Position numbers and translations under genes: made by a program
Notes under the pieces: model-generated
What the model was told of the DNA's origin: nothing
The model's database searches: none
Seen by the model: the letters and a program-made list of their open reading frames with translations, nothing else
In this document: positions 1-9,200 of the stretch, one piece after another
How positions within the stretch are numbered: the stretch's first letter is position 1
Layout: each line of letters begins with the position of its first letter
Assembly (NCBI GenBank): GCA_013538855.1
Contig: JABXJS010000081.1
Span: forward strand, 1 to 64,000
DNA: 64,000 nt
Reading direction: 5' to 3'
Source of the DNA: Herpetosiphonaceae bacterium
GTDB taxonomy: Bacteria > Chloroflexota > Chloroflexia > Chloroflexales > Herpetosiphonaceae

Positions 1-298
1 CGCACCTGCGCCTGCGCCACGCTGATGTTAGAGCCAGGCTGCGTGTGCTGGATGTTCAGGCGCACATCGTGCGCGGATGGACACTCACAGCCCACGCTCA
101 TCCAGTGCGAGCGCGATCAGCGCGCACCTGCGCCTGCGCCACGCTGATGTTAGAGCCAGGCTGCGTATGCTGGATGTTCAGGCGCACATCATGCGCGGAT
201 GGACACTCACAGCCCACGCTGGTCCAGTGCCAGCGCAATCAGCGCGCACCTGCGCCTGCGCCACGCTGATGTTAGAGCCAGGCTGCGTGTGCTGGATT
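1..298. repeat. 122-bp tandem direct repeat, about 2.4 copies
   Basis: The same unit starts at 1, 123 and 245, giving a period of 122 bases. The third copy breaks off near 298, just before the next gene. The copies differ by only a few substitutions (for example near 47, 71, 102 and 169). Since 122 is not a multiple of three, a reading frame cannot repeat through the array, so the open frames here are unlikely to be genes. The array starts at the first base of the window and probably extends to the left. Confidence 0.9.
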
Positions 299-325
299 GC
301 AGCAGCGTGGCGCGTATTCACATGC

Positions 326-332
326 AAGGAGG
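326..332 (+). promoter_or_regulatory. ribosome binding site fixing the start of the ADP-ribosylglycohydrolase gene
   Basis: AAGGAGG lies six bases before the ATG at 339. This favours 339 over the in-frame ATGs at 297 and 333. The 297 start would also place codons inside the tandem repeat. Confidence 0.75.
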
Positions 333-338
333 ATGCTG

Positions 339-1271
339 ATGGACACACGCTTTCGCGGGGCTATGGTCGGCCTCGCCGTTGGGGATGCGGTGGGCACAAC
401 GCTAGAGTTCCAGCCGCCAGGAACATTCACACCGCTCAGCGATATGCAGGGCGGCGGCCCGTTTGAGCTGCCGCTGGGCGCGTGGACCGACGACACCTCG
501 ATGGCGCTGTGCCTCGCCGAGAGCCTGATCGCCTGCCAGGGCTTTGATCCTACCGATCAGATGCAGCGCTACCTGCGCTGGTGGCGCGCAGGCTATCTCA
601 GCAGCATCGGCCACTGCTTCGACATTGGGACAACAACGAGCGCGGCGCTGAATCGCTTTGAGCGCAGCGGCGATCCCTACAGCGGCGACCCTGATCCAAG
701 CCGCGCAGGCAATGGCTCGCTGATGCGTTTAGCGCCGGTGGTGCTGTTCTTCGCTAGCACGCCGGAGCAGGCGATCACCTATGCGGGCTTCAGCTCGCGC
801 ACCACCCATGCCGCGCCGCAGGCCATCGACGCCTGCCGCTACTATGCGGCGCTCATCCTGGGCGCACTACGCGGAGCCAGCAAATCCGAGCTGCTCCAGC
901 CGCACTACACGCCAGTCGCCGGGCTATGGGAGCGCGAGCCGCTGCATCCGGCGATTGCCGAGGTGGCGGCTGGCTCGTTTGCGCAGCGCCAGCCGCCGCA
1001 GATCGTCGGCTCCGGCTATGTGGTGCGCTCGCTAGAGGCGGCGCTGTGGGCCTTCGCCAGCACCGACAGCTTTGAGGCTGGCTGCCTGGCCGCGGCCAAC
1101 CTCGGCAACGACGCTGACACCACGGCCGCGATCTATGGTCAGCTCGCGGGAGCCTTCTATGGCCATGCGGCCATCCCCGCCCGCTGGCGCGAGCACGTCT
1201 TCTGGCACACACGCCTGCTCAACTGGGCCGATCAGCTCTGGCAGCACGGCGGTGCCGCCAGCGAGCGCTAG
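339..1271 (+). CDS. ADP-ribosylglycohydrolase (DraG/ARH family)
   Basis: A 310-residue protein of the ADP-ribosylglycohydrolase fold. These are cytosolic dinuclear-magnesium hydrolases that remove ADP-ribose from proteins, nucleic acid ends or small molecules. The N-terminus has the family GLAVGDAVG box. WTDDT follows at residues 49-53, and the C-terminal metal site reads NDADTTAAI, with Asp258 and Asp260. All expected metal ligands are present, so the enzyme should be active. The length is usual for the family. The gene stands alone: upstream is repeat DNA, and downstream is a gap of about 250 bases followed by a convergent gene. No ADP-ribosyltransferase lies nearby, so the substrate cannot be guessed from context. 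The family call is firm; the substrate is unknown. Confidence 0.9.
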   Translation: MDTRFRGAMVGLAVGDAVGTTLEFQPPGTFTPLSDMQGGGPFELPLGAWTDDTSMALCLAESLIACQGFDPTDQMQRYLRWWRAGYLSSIGHCFDIGTTTSAALNRFERSGDPYSGDPDPSRAGNGSLMRLAPVVLFFASTPEQAITYAGFSSRTTHAAPQAIDACRYYAALILGALRGASKSELLQPHYTPVAGLWEREPLHPAIAEVAAGSFAQRQPPQIVGSGYVVRSLEAALWAFASTDSFEAGCLAAANLGNDADTTAAIYGQLAGAFYGHAAIPARWREHVFWHTRLLNWADQLWQHGGAASER

Positions 1272-1306
1272 CGCCAGTCGCCACTGCCTACGGCCGCGAA
1301 CGCGCT

Positions 1307-1530
1307 GCCGCCCAGCCCGCACGCTGGCGCATCCGCACCTCGCCGTGGCGTGGTCGCCGCACGCGTGTGATCAGCCGCGAGCGTGGGTCGCGCCAGCTCA
1401 GCCGCCCAGCCAGCACGACGGTGCATCCGCAGCCGAGAGCGCTAAGCGGCCACGTGCGCGGATGGGGAACCCTGAGACGGCGGCCAATGCAGTACAGCCG
1501 CCTAACCAGCACGCTGGCACATCCAACTTA
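1307..1530. repeat. three imperfect ~30-bp direct repeats spaced ~95 bp
   Basis: Related segments begin at 1307, 1401 and 1497. Each starts GCCGCC followed by a CAGC/ACG-type core and ends near GCATCC or ACATCC. The DNA between them is poorly conserved. They fill the gap between two convergent genes, where I see no gene. Copy number and conservation are too low for a CRISPR array. Confidence 0.5.
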
Positions 1531-2517
1531 GCCGACGGCGCTGAGTGGCAGCTGCTGGGCGCGGCGCTGCTCCAGCTCGGCGTAGGCGGGGCCAACAATG
1601 CTCTGGGCGAGGGCGTGGAGGCTGGCGTCGGCCTCGGCCTGCTTGGCGGCAGCGTCGGGCTGCCAGCGGGCGCTGGGATGCTTGGCGTTGCGCTGGGCCA
1701 CGGTGGCGAGCAGCGCGTGATCGGCGGCTGTCAGCTCTAGGCCAAACCAGGGTGCGATCTGGCTGGCGAAAGCGGCGGGCAGCTCGCGATAGTGGATGAG
1801 GCGCGCGCGCTCGTCGAGCGTATCCAGCGCCGTGCGACAGAAGGCGGCCAGCACGCGCGCGGCATACTCGGCGTGGCCCATCTGTGGATGCGCACTGAGC
1901 AGCTGCATCTGCCAATGCGAGCTAAAGACGCCGAGCTGCATCCAGCTTGCCGGCTGATTGAGCTGTGAGACCAGCACCTCGACCGGCTCGCGGTAGATAA
2001 AGATCCAGGGCACATCGGGATAGGCGCGGCGCAGCAGCGGCCATTCCAGCGTGTGCCAGCTATCGAGCTTGATAAAGCCGTGCTGCTGCTCAGGACGGCG
2101 GGGATAGAGCAGCGCGTTGAGCAGGCCGCGCACCAAATCGAGCCGCAGCTGCTCGCTGAGATCGGGCAGCTGCTCCAGCACGCGCAGCAGCCGCTCCAGC
2201 GGCGACGGCTCGGCGATCACCGTGTGCGCCGGATTGGCAGCCAGCATCTGGGCGATCAGCGTCGAGCCACAGCGCGACATATGCACAATAAAGCCCTGCG
2301 GCGGCGCGGCTGGCTGCGCGTGCAGCGTATCGACAAGCGTGGTAAGCGGCGTGAGCTGGCGAAAGACCTGATTGACAGGCAGCTGTAGCTCGCGCTCGAT
2401 CGTCTGATCGAAGAACGGATCGGCGAAGTGCGCCGCGCCGACAGCACACCAGTCGACCAGCACATGCGGCGGCTGGATGGCGATGCGAATGGGCATCCAC
2501 GTGCGCAGATCGATCAT
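1528..2517 (-). CDS. sulfotransferase-family protein
   Basis: A 329-residue protein with the P-loop-like 5'-phosphosulfate motif SRCGST at residues 81-86. A 3'-phosphate site follows: Arg176 in FIYREP and Ser184, eight residues later, as in PAPS-dependent sulfotransferases. These enzymes move sulfate from PAPS to a hydroxyl or amine. About 75 residues precede the P-loop, a longer lead than in minimal members. The ATG at 2517 overlaps the TGA of the upstream Nif11-like gene (ATGA), so the two are probably translationally coupled and act together. The acceptor is unknown, and the neighbouring small protein is one possible partner or substrate. Some members of this superfamily are poorly characterised, so sulfation is inferred from the motifs. 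Confidence 0.82.
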   Translation of the reverse strand: MIDLRTWMPIRIAIQPPHVLVDWCAVGAAHFADPFFDQTIERELQLPVNQVFRQLTPLTTLVDTLHAQPAAPPQGFIVHMSRCGSTLIAQMLAANPAHTVIAEPSPLERLLRVLEQLPDLSEQLRLDLVRGLLNALLYPRRPEQQHGFIKLDSWHTLEWPLLRRAYPDVPWIFIYREPVEVLVSQLNQPASWMQLGVFSSHWQMQLLSAHPQMGHAEYAARVLAAFCRTALDTLDERARLIHYRELPAAFASQIAPWFGLELTAADHALLATVAQRNAKHPSARWQPDAAAKQAEADASLHALAQSIVGPAYAELEQRRAQQLPLSAVG

Positions 2518-2744
2518 GCCAGCCAGCGCTCCCGCCAGGCGCGCCGTCCCGATTGGGCGGCGGCGTAGAGCGTCTCGGCCGTCAGCGTGTAGCCAGCGGC
2601 GGCGGCGATGGCCAGCGTGTGGGACACAAACTCGTCGAGATCGCGGCAGGCGCGCAGCTCGGCGAGCAGCTGCGGATTGGCGCAGACAAGCTGGTGCACG
2701 GCGGCAAAGGCTTGGTCTTGCGCAGCGGAGGGCGGTTGATTCAT
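2514..2744 (-). CDS. Nif11-like small protein
   Basis: A 76-residue protein. Its pattern resembles the Nif11 domain: an aromatic residue near 13, NPQLLAEL at about 23-30, a DLDEFV segment at about 35-40, an Ala-rich helix, and the GYTLTAETL turn at about 51-59. Nif11 domains occur as stand-alone small proteins and as leader peptides of ribosomally made, modified peptides. The protein lacks a double-glycine cleavage site and a Cys/Ser/Thr-rich core; it ends in a basic, Trp-containing tail (WRERWLA). The ATG at 2744 is chosen because AAGGAT precedes it and the protein family begins here; the longer frame to 2864 has no such support. It overlaps the sulfotransferase gene by four bases. The family call is by pattern only. 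Confidence 0.6.
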   Translation of the reverse strand: MNQPPSAAQDQAFAAVHQLVCANPQLLAELRACRDLDEFVSHTLAIAAAAGYTLTAETLYAAAQSGRRAWRERWLA

Positions 2745-3034
2745 GGCTCTATCCTTAAATAAACACGCAGGTGTAGGCTCGAACGACGTGGTTGCGCATG
2801 CTTGCGCTTGATAACAGCAGGTGAAGTTGGTACACTGCCGTAGCAGCACATTATACGCATTCATCGTGGCTACCGCGCACTGCCAGGCGCTTTGGGGCGC
2901 AGCCCTACGCTCGCGGCAGCGCGACGCCCTGCACCTGCCGCAGGGGCAACGCTACTGTGTAAACAAACCATAAGTATTTTGGCGTCACAGGTACAAACAG
3001 GCCGCTGGAGGCCGAAGGCCGACAAGGCACATGG
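2745..3034. other. divergent intergenic region upstream of secA
   Basis: This gap of roughly 300 bases separates the minus-strand Nif11-like gene from the secA promoter. A short GC-rich inverted repeat (GCCCTGC with GCAGGG, about 2926-2945) is visible. I see no convincing gene. Confidence 0.5.
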
Positions 3035-3040
3035 TATAAT
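3032..3040 (+). promoter_or_regulatory. extended -10 promoter for secA
   Basis: TGGTATAAT is a perfect extended -10 (TGN plus TATAAT at 3035-3040). No good -35 lies 17 bases upstream, as is common for extended -10 promoters. It lies 50 bases before the secA ATG. Confidence 0.7.
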
Positions 3041-3090
3041 AGACCGGACAGCGCCGCGCTGTTTCCACAACAGATAACGAGGTAAAAACA

Positions 3091-6000
3091 ATGTTCAAAT
3101 GGCTTGGGAAGCTAGCAGGCGATCCAAACACCCGTGTTGTAAAAAAAATGCAGCCCACGGTCGATGCGATCAATGCTCTAGAACCCCAGATGCAGGCCCT
3201 CAGCGATGCCCAACTGCGCGAAAAAACTGATGCGCTTCGTCAGCGGTTTCAAGAGCTTACGCGCGATCAGCGGGCCGATTTAGACGCAGCCTTCGAGTCA
3301 AAAAATCGCCACGACTCAACGACAGAAAAAGAGTATCAGAAAAAGCTCCGTGAGATTGAAGATGGCGCACTAAACGAGCTGCTGCCTGAAGCCTTTGCGC
3401 TGGTACGCGAGGCCGCCCGCCGCACGCTGGGCCAGCGGCACTACGATGTTCAGCTGATCGGCGGCATCGTCCTTCACGAAGGTCGCATCGCAGAGATGAA
3501 GACCGGTGAAGGTAAAACCTTGGTTGCCTCGTTGCCATTGTATCTGAACGCGCTGGCCGGGCGGGGGGCGCACCTGATCACCGTCAACGACTACCTGGCC
3601 AAGGTCGGCGGTGGCTGGATGGCCCCGATCTACCATCGGCTGGGCCTGAAGGTTGGCTATATCGCCCACGACTTCTCGGCGCTCTACAACCCCAACTATA
3701 GCGATAAAAACGCCAAGCAAGATGACTCGCGCCTGCTGCACTGGGAGCCGTGCACGCGCCGCGAGGCCTACGAGGCCGATATCACCTACGGCACCAACAA
3801 CGAGTTTGGCTTCGACTATCTGCGCGACAACATGGTGCAGCAGGAGAGCCAGTGCTCGCAGCGCGATCTGCACTACGCCATCATCGACGAGGTCGACAAC
3901 ATCCTCATCGACGAGGCGCGCACGCCGCTGATCATCTCCGGCCCCGCGCAAGAGTCCAGCAGCGAGTACGCGCGCTTCGCCCGCCTGGTGCGCGGCCTCA
4001 AGCGCTCGACCGTCTCGCCCGACGACGTGCGCAAGAATGGCGACGAGTACGACGGCGACTTCTGGATCGACGAGAAGAGCCGCACGATCACGCTCACCGA
4101 GGACGGCATCGAGACGATGGAGCGCCGCCTCAACTTGCCCGATGGCGAGAGCATGTACGACGCCCAGAACTACGAGATGACCCACTATCTCGAAAATGCG
4201 CTCAAGGCCGAGTATGTCTTTCACCGCGACCGCGACTATGTGGTGCAGCCCGATGGCGAGGTCGTGATCGTCGACGAGTTCACCGGCCGCACCATGCCCG
4301 GCCGCCGCTGGTCCGACGGCCTGCACCAGGCCGTGGAGGCCAAGGAGGGCGTCGAGGTGCGCCGTGAGAACGTCACCATGGCCACCATCACCTTCCAGAA
4401 CTACTTCCGCATGTACCACAAGCTGGCAGGTATGACCGGCACCGCGCTCACCGAGGCCGAGGAGTTCAGCAAGATCTACGAGCTAGAGGTGGTGGTCATC
4501 CCCACCAACAAGCCGGTTATCCGCGACGACATGCGCGACCAGATCTACGCCAACATCGGCTCCAAGTATCGCGCGGTGCTGCGTGAGATCAGCGAGATGC
4601 ACGCGATCGGGCGGCCGGTGCTGGTCGGCACCACCTCCATCGAAAGCTCCGAGTATCTGAGCCAGCTGCTGACCGACGCGGGGCTAGAGCACAATCTGCT
4701 CAATGCCAAGCACCACGAGCGCGAGGCCTACATCGTGGCCCAGGCCGGGCGCAAGGGCGCGATCACCATCGCCACCAACATGGCCGGCCGCGGCACCGAT
4801 ATCTTGCTCGGCGGCAACCCCGACGGCCTCGTCGAAGATAAGCTCAAAGAGCTAGACATTACGCCAAACGACGCCACGCCCGAGCAGCTGGAGGCCGCCC
4901 TGAAGGCCGCCCAGGCGGACGTTGAGGCCCAGCGCAAAGAGATCGTTGCCCTCGGCGGCCTGCACATCATCGGCACCGAGCGCCACGAGGCCCGCCGCAT
5001 CGATAATCAGCTGCGTGGCCGCGCTGGACGCCAGGGCGACCCCGGCTCGTCGCGCTTCTTCCTCTCGCTTGAGGACGAGCTGATGACGCGCTTCGGGCGC
5101 ATGGAGACCGTCAAGAAGTGGATGGATCGGGTTGGCCTGGAGGACGACGCGCCCATCGAGGCCGGCCTGCTCGACCGCGCCATCGAGGGCGCGCAAACCC
5201 GCGTCGAGGGCTTTAACTTCGACATCCGCAAGCACGTGGTCGAGTACGACGATGTGGTCAATCGCCAGCGCGAGATCATCTACGCCGACCGTCAGGCCAT
5301 CCTGGCCGGCGAGGACATGAGCGAGCGCATCCTCGATATGATCGCCGATGAGATCAACGCCCACGTCGAGGACTATCTCGATAATCCCCACCTCGAAGGC
5401 CCCGATATGGAGGGCTACCTGCGCCAGATCTACGCGATCGCGCCCACGCTCAAGGACGACGCCGACTTCGCCAAGAGTCTGCGCGGCCAGCAGCCCGAGC
5501 AGGTCGAGGAGCTGACGCTTGATCGCATGGACGCCTTCTACGAGCAGAAGCGCGCGGATCTGGTGCATCAGTATGTCGAGCTGCTCAAGCACGGCGTGCA
5601 CATCCCTGGCATCGACGACCCCGAAGATGTCTTCCCGCACTTCGAGCGCCAGGTGATGCTCCAGGCCATCGACCGCCACTGGATCGACTATCTCACCGCC
5701 ATCGATGAGATGCGCCAGGGCATCGGCAACATGGCCATGGCCCAGCAAGACCCACTGGTGGCCTTCAAGAAGCGCGGCTTCGAGATGTTCGAGGAGCTGA
5801 AGGACAACATCCAGCGCGCCATCGTCTATGACTTCTTTAAGTCAGCCGATAACTGGCAGGTGCGCTTGAAGCAGGTCGAGCTGGAGGCCCAGGCCCGCCT
5901 GGAGGCCGCCCAGACCACCGGTGGCTCGGCCAACTCCACCGAGGAGGACGATCAGCCGACCAAGTCTCGCCGCACCCGCGTCACCACCCAGCGCCGCGCA

Positions 6001-6183
6001 GCACCCAAGGTCGGGCGCAACGATCCTTGCCCGTGCGGCAGTGGCAAGAAGTTCAAGTACTGCCACGCTGGCAACGAGAAGGAGCTAGAGGCGATTATCG
6101 CTGCTGGCGCTGAAACCAGCGCAACGCTCGCCGCAGCAACGCCAGAGCGCAAGAGCAAGGGCCGCAGCGTGCCAACACGCTAA
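3091..6183 (+). CDS. secA: preprotein translocase ATPase SecA
   Basis: SecA is the motor ATPase that pushes unfolded preproteins through SecYEG at the membrane. The 1030-residue sequence starts in the usual way ([13 protein letters not shown]). Walker A is TGEGKT at about residues 138-143. The DEAD-equivalent [17 protein letters not shown] follows, then the preprotein cross-linking and second nucleotide-binding domains ([23 protein letters not shown]). The C-terminus carries the zinc site Cys980-x-Cys982 and Cys991-His992, which binds SecB or the ribosome. The protein is longer than the ~900-residue E. coli form; extra sequence is visible around the first motor domain (about residues 190-215) and in the acidic linker before the zinc site. 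It is a single gene between its own promoter and terminator. Confidence 0.98.
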   Translation: MFKWLGKLAGDPNTRVVKKMQPTVDAINALEPQMQALSDAQLREKTDALRQRFQELTRDQRADLDAAFESKNRHDSTTEKEYQKKLREIEDGALNELLPEAFALVREAARRTLGQRHYDVQLIGGIVLHEGRIAEMKTGEGKTLVASLPLYLNALAGRGAHLITVNDYLAKVGGGWMAPIYHRLGLKVGYIAHDFSALYNPNYSDKNAKQDDSRLLHWEPCTRREAYEADITYGTNNEFGFDYLRDNMVQQESQCSQRDLHYAIIDEVDNILIDEARTPLIISGPAQESSSEYARFARLVRGLKRSTVSPDDVRKNGDEYDGDFWIDEKSRTITLTEDGIETMERRLNLPDGESMYDAQNYEMTHYLENALKAEYVFHRDRDYVVQPDGEVVIVDEFTGRTMPGRRWSDGLHQAVEAKEGVEVRRENVTMATITFQNYFRMYHKLAGMTGTALTEAEEFSKIYELEVVVIPTNKPVIRDDMRDQIYANIGSKYRAVLREISEMHAIGRPVLVGTTSIESSEYLSQLLTDAGLEHNLLNAKHHEREAYIVAQAGRKGAITIATNMAGRGTDILLGGNPDGLVEDKLKELDITPNDATPEQLEAALKAAQADVEAQRKEIVALGGLHIIGTERHEARRIDNQLRGRAGRQGDPGSSRFFLSLEDELMTRFGRMETVKKWMDRVGLEDDAPIEAGLLDRAIEGAQTRVEGFNFDIRKHVVEYDDVVNRQREIIYADRQAILAGEDMSERILDMIADEINAHVEDYLDNPHLEGPDMEGYLRQIYAIAPTLKDDADFAKSLRGQQPEQVEELTLDRMDAFYEQKRADLVHQYVELLKHGVHIPGIDDPEDVFPHFERQVMLQAIDRHWIDYLTAIDEMRQGIGNMAMAQQDPLVAFKKRGFEMFEELKDNIQRAIVYDFFKSADNWQVRLKQVELEAQARLEAAQTTGGSANSTEEDDQPTKSRRTRVTTQRRAAPKVGRNDPCPCGSGKKFKYCHAGNEKELEAIIAAGAETSATLAAATPERKSKGRSVPTR

Positions 6184-6208
6184 GCACTCGCCCAGCACCT
6201 AGCTAGGC

Positions 6209-6245
6209 GCAACAACGGCTCGGATTACCCCTGAGCCGTTGTTGC
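6209..6245 (+). terminator. hairpin terminator after secA
   Basis: A perfect 13-bp stem (6209-6221 with 6233-6245) encloses an 11-base loop, 25 bases after the secA stop. The T-run is weak. Confidence 0.75.
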
Positions 6246-6286
6246 ATATTCCGGCCCAGCCTTCAAGCATAGGAAACAACGCTTGT

Positions 6287-9200
6287 ATGGACGCACCTGT
6301 ATCTGCGCTGCTACCCTACATTCCTGCTCCGCTCCTGCGTGAACTGGTCGGTACGCCCACCGCCTCTGAGCTGATTCACACCTATCACGCCGCTGTGCTC
6401 TTTGCCGACATCAGCGGCTTCACTGCGCTTACCGAGCGCCTGTCGCAGGCACAGGTCGATGGCATCGAGACGCTGTCTGGTATTCTTAATCGCTACTTTA
6501 GCTCCATGATCGACGTGATCGTCTGTCACGCTGGCGATATTGTTAACTTCACCGGCGATGGCCTCACGGCGCTGTTCATTGGGCCAGAGCCTGCCCTTAG
6601 CACCGCTGTTCGGCGCGCACAGGCCGCCGCCGCCGCGATGCTGCAAACGCTGCGCCAGCTGCGTGCGCTCAACACCAGCATTGGCAGCATCGATCTGCAG
6701 GTAAAAATTGGCATTAGCGCTGGTGCGGTGCGCTCGCTGACCCTCAACAGCGACACCGATGAGTGGGAGTGGATGCTGGTCGGCCCAGCCTTAGAGCAGC
6801 TGCGCGACCTGCCACTGAGCACCGACACCATCAGCCTCACGCCACCAGCCGCTGTGCTCGCCAGCGCTGCCGCCGTTGACCTCGCGCCGCAGGTGTGTCC
6901 GCTCATTCCAGCGCTTCCGACACTGCATGCGCGCATTCGTGCCTATGTCAAGTCGATTGTCACCAACTGGTCAAATCCCGCGCTCAATGCGTGGATGGCC
7001 GGCCTGCGCTCGGCGACGGTGCTGTTCGCGAAGGTTCACGGTCTTGCCGCCGATGATCCGCAGATTGTGACGCAGCTGCAAGCGCTCACGCGCAGCGCCC
7101 ACCGCCTGCTGCGCGCCCACCGCGGCGTGCTGCGCCAGATCACCGTCGAGGAGAAGGGCATCACGCTGATGTGCGTCTTTGGCCTGCCACCGTTCGCCAG
7201 CGATAGCGCCGCCCTCCAGGCCATCCAGCTCGCCTGGGCGGTGACGGGGCTTGAGACGAACAGCATCCCGCTGTCGATCGGCATCGCCACCGGCAATGTC
7301 TTCGCTGGCCCCATCGGCAACGAGGTCTACCGCGAGTACACCATCATCGGCGATACGGTCAACCTGGCCTCACGCCTGATGGAGCTAGCCAAGCCCCAGC
7401 AGATTTTGTGTGACACCGGCACCTATCTCAGAGTCAACGATCAGCTCACCTTCGACCTGCTCACGCCGGTGCGCCTCAAGGGCAAGTCGGGCTTTATTCG
7501 CCTGTTTCAGCCGCAGCGCCAGCGCAGCGAGCAGCGCATGCCCACCTTGCTGATCGACACAGCCCTGCCGCTGATCGAGCGCCAGCCGCAGCTCGATACG
7601 CTGGCAGCCGTTACCGAGCACGTGCGCCAGGGCCATGGCCAAGTTGCGCTGATCTGTGGCGCAGCCGGCAGCGGCAAAACCCGCCTGCTTGAGACTTGGG
7701 TGCAGTCCATGCGCCTGCTCGGCTGGGTCGGCCTCGTCGGCCAGGCCCGCGCCAGCATGCAGTACACGCCGTACGCCGTCTGGGCCGATCTGCTGCGCGC
7801 CTACTTCGAGATCGAGACCATCAGCGATCCCGCCGCTCAGCACACGCTCATCCACGAGCTGATCAGCGCCGTCGCACCTGAGCAGCTCGAGCGCCTGCCG
7901 CTGCTCAACGATATCCTTGGCTTGAGCATCCCCGATACGCCGCTCACCAGCTCGCTCGACTCAAACCTGCGCCTGCAAAACCTGGCCCTGCTGATTGGTG
8001 CGCTCTGGCAGCGCTGGCTTGAGGAGCAGCCGCTGATCGTGCTCATGGAAGATGCCCAGTGGATGGATAGCCTCTCGTGGGAGCTGCTGCTGGCGGTAGC
8101 GCGCCCGCTGCTGATGCAGGAGCTGCCGCTGCTGCTCAGCATCACCCTCCAGCGCACGCTCGACTATCCGCCAGCCGTCCAGGGCCGCGCTGCGCTCGAG
8201 CGGCTGCCGCTGACCAGCCGGATCGATCTCTCTGATCTGAGCCGCGCGGGCACGCTGCGCCTGACAGCGCTGCTGCTAGAGGTGCAGCGGTCGGCGCTGC
8301 CGCCAGAGCTGGTCGATCTGATCTATCTGCGCACAGGCGGCACCCCGGCCTTTATCCACGACCTCGTGCGCGATCTGCGCGAGCGCGAGTGGCTGCACGT
8401 CGATTCCAGCAGCACTAGCCCCGAGCTGGCGCAGGTGCAGCTGACCGTGCCGCTCAAAGAGGTCGAGCAGGCGCTGCCAGCCAGCAGCGCTGGTGTGCTG
8501 CTCTCGCGTGTCGAGCGCCTGCCACCGCAGCGCCAGATGGTGCTGAAGGCGGCGGCGGTGGTCGGCCCGGTGTTTCGCCTTGATCTCGTCCAGGCGATCT
8601 TGCAAGAGCTGGTCGGCATGGAGCCAGCGACAGTGGCTGACAGCATCGAGGCGCTTGTCGCCGCCGAGCTGCTGGCCTACGAGTATCTGCCCAACACGCC
8701 AACGTATCGCTTCCGCCACGCGCTCACCGCCGATGTGGTCTATAAAAACATGCTCTTCGCCCAGCGCCGCCGCATCCACAGGCTCGTGGTTCAGTGGTAC
8801 GAGACAACCTTTGCGGCCGATGAGCGCGAGCCATTCTGGATGATCTTGATCGACCACTCCCAGCGCGCCGAAGATGTTGTGCGCGAGCGCATGTACACGC
8901 GCCTTGCTGGCCAGCGCGCTGTCGAGCGCTTCGCCAACGCCGAGGCCGTGATCCTGCTCAAGCGGGCGCTGGCGCTCACGCCGCCAATCGAGGTCGCCGA
9001 GACCTACCAGTTGCTGGCGGCCCTGGAGATGGTCTACGAGCGCCAGGGCGAGCGCACGCTGCAGCAAGATGTCCTCAATCAGCTTCATGCGCTGGCGGTG
9101 CGCGCCCATCAGCGTCCTTGGCTCATCGATATCGCCCTGCGCCAGGCTAACCTCGCCGACCACACCGACGCCTTCGCCACACTGCGCCAAACAGCGGCGC

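Noticed and set aside
45-466. Open frames running through the 122-bp repeat array as coding sequence
   Set aside because: The period is not a multiple of three, the frames differ between copies, and there is no ribosome binding site.
1307-1530. Spaced ~30-base repeats as a CRISPR array
   Set aside because: Only three imperfect repeats, spacing of about 65 bases between them, and no cas genes.
3370-4419. Long minus-strand frame inside secA
   Set aside because: It is a mirror of the codon bias in a well-supported gene, with no family pattern.
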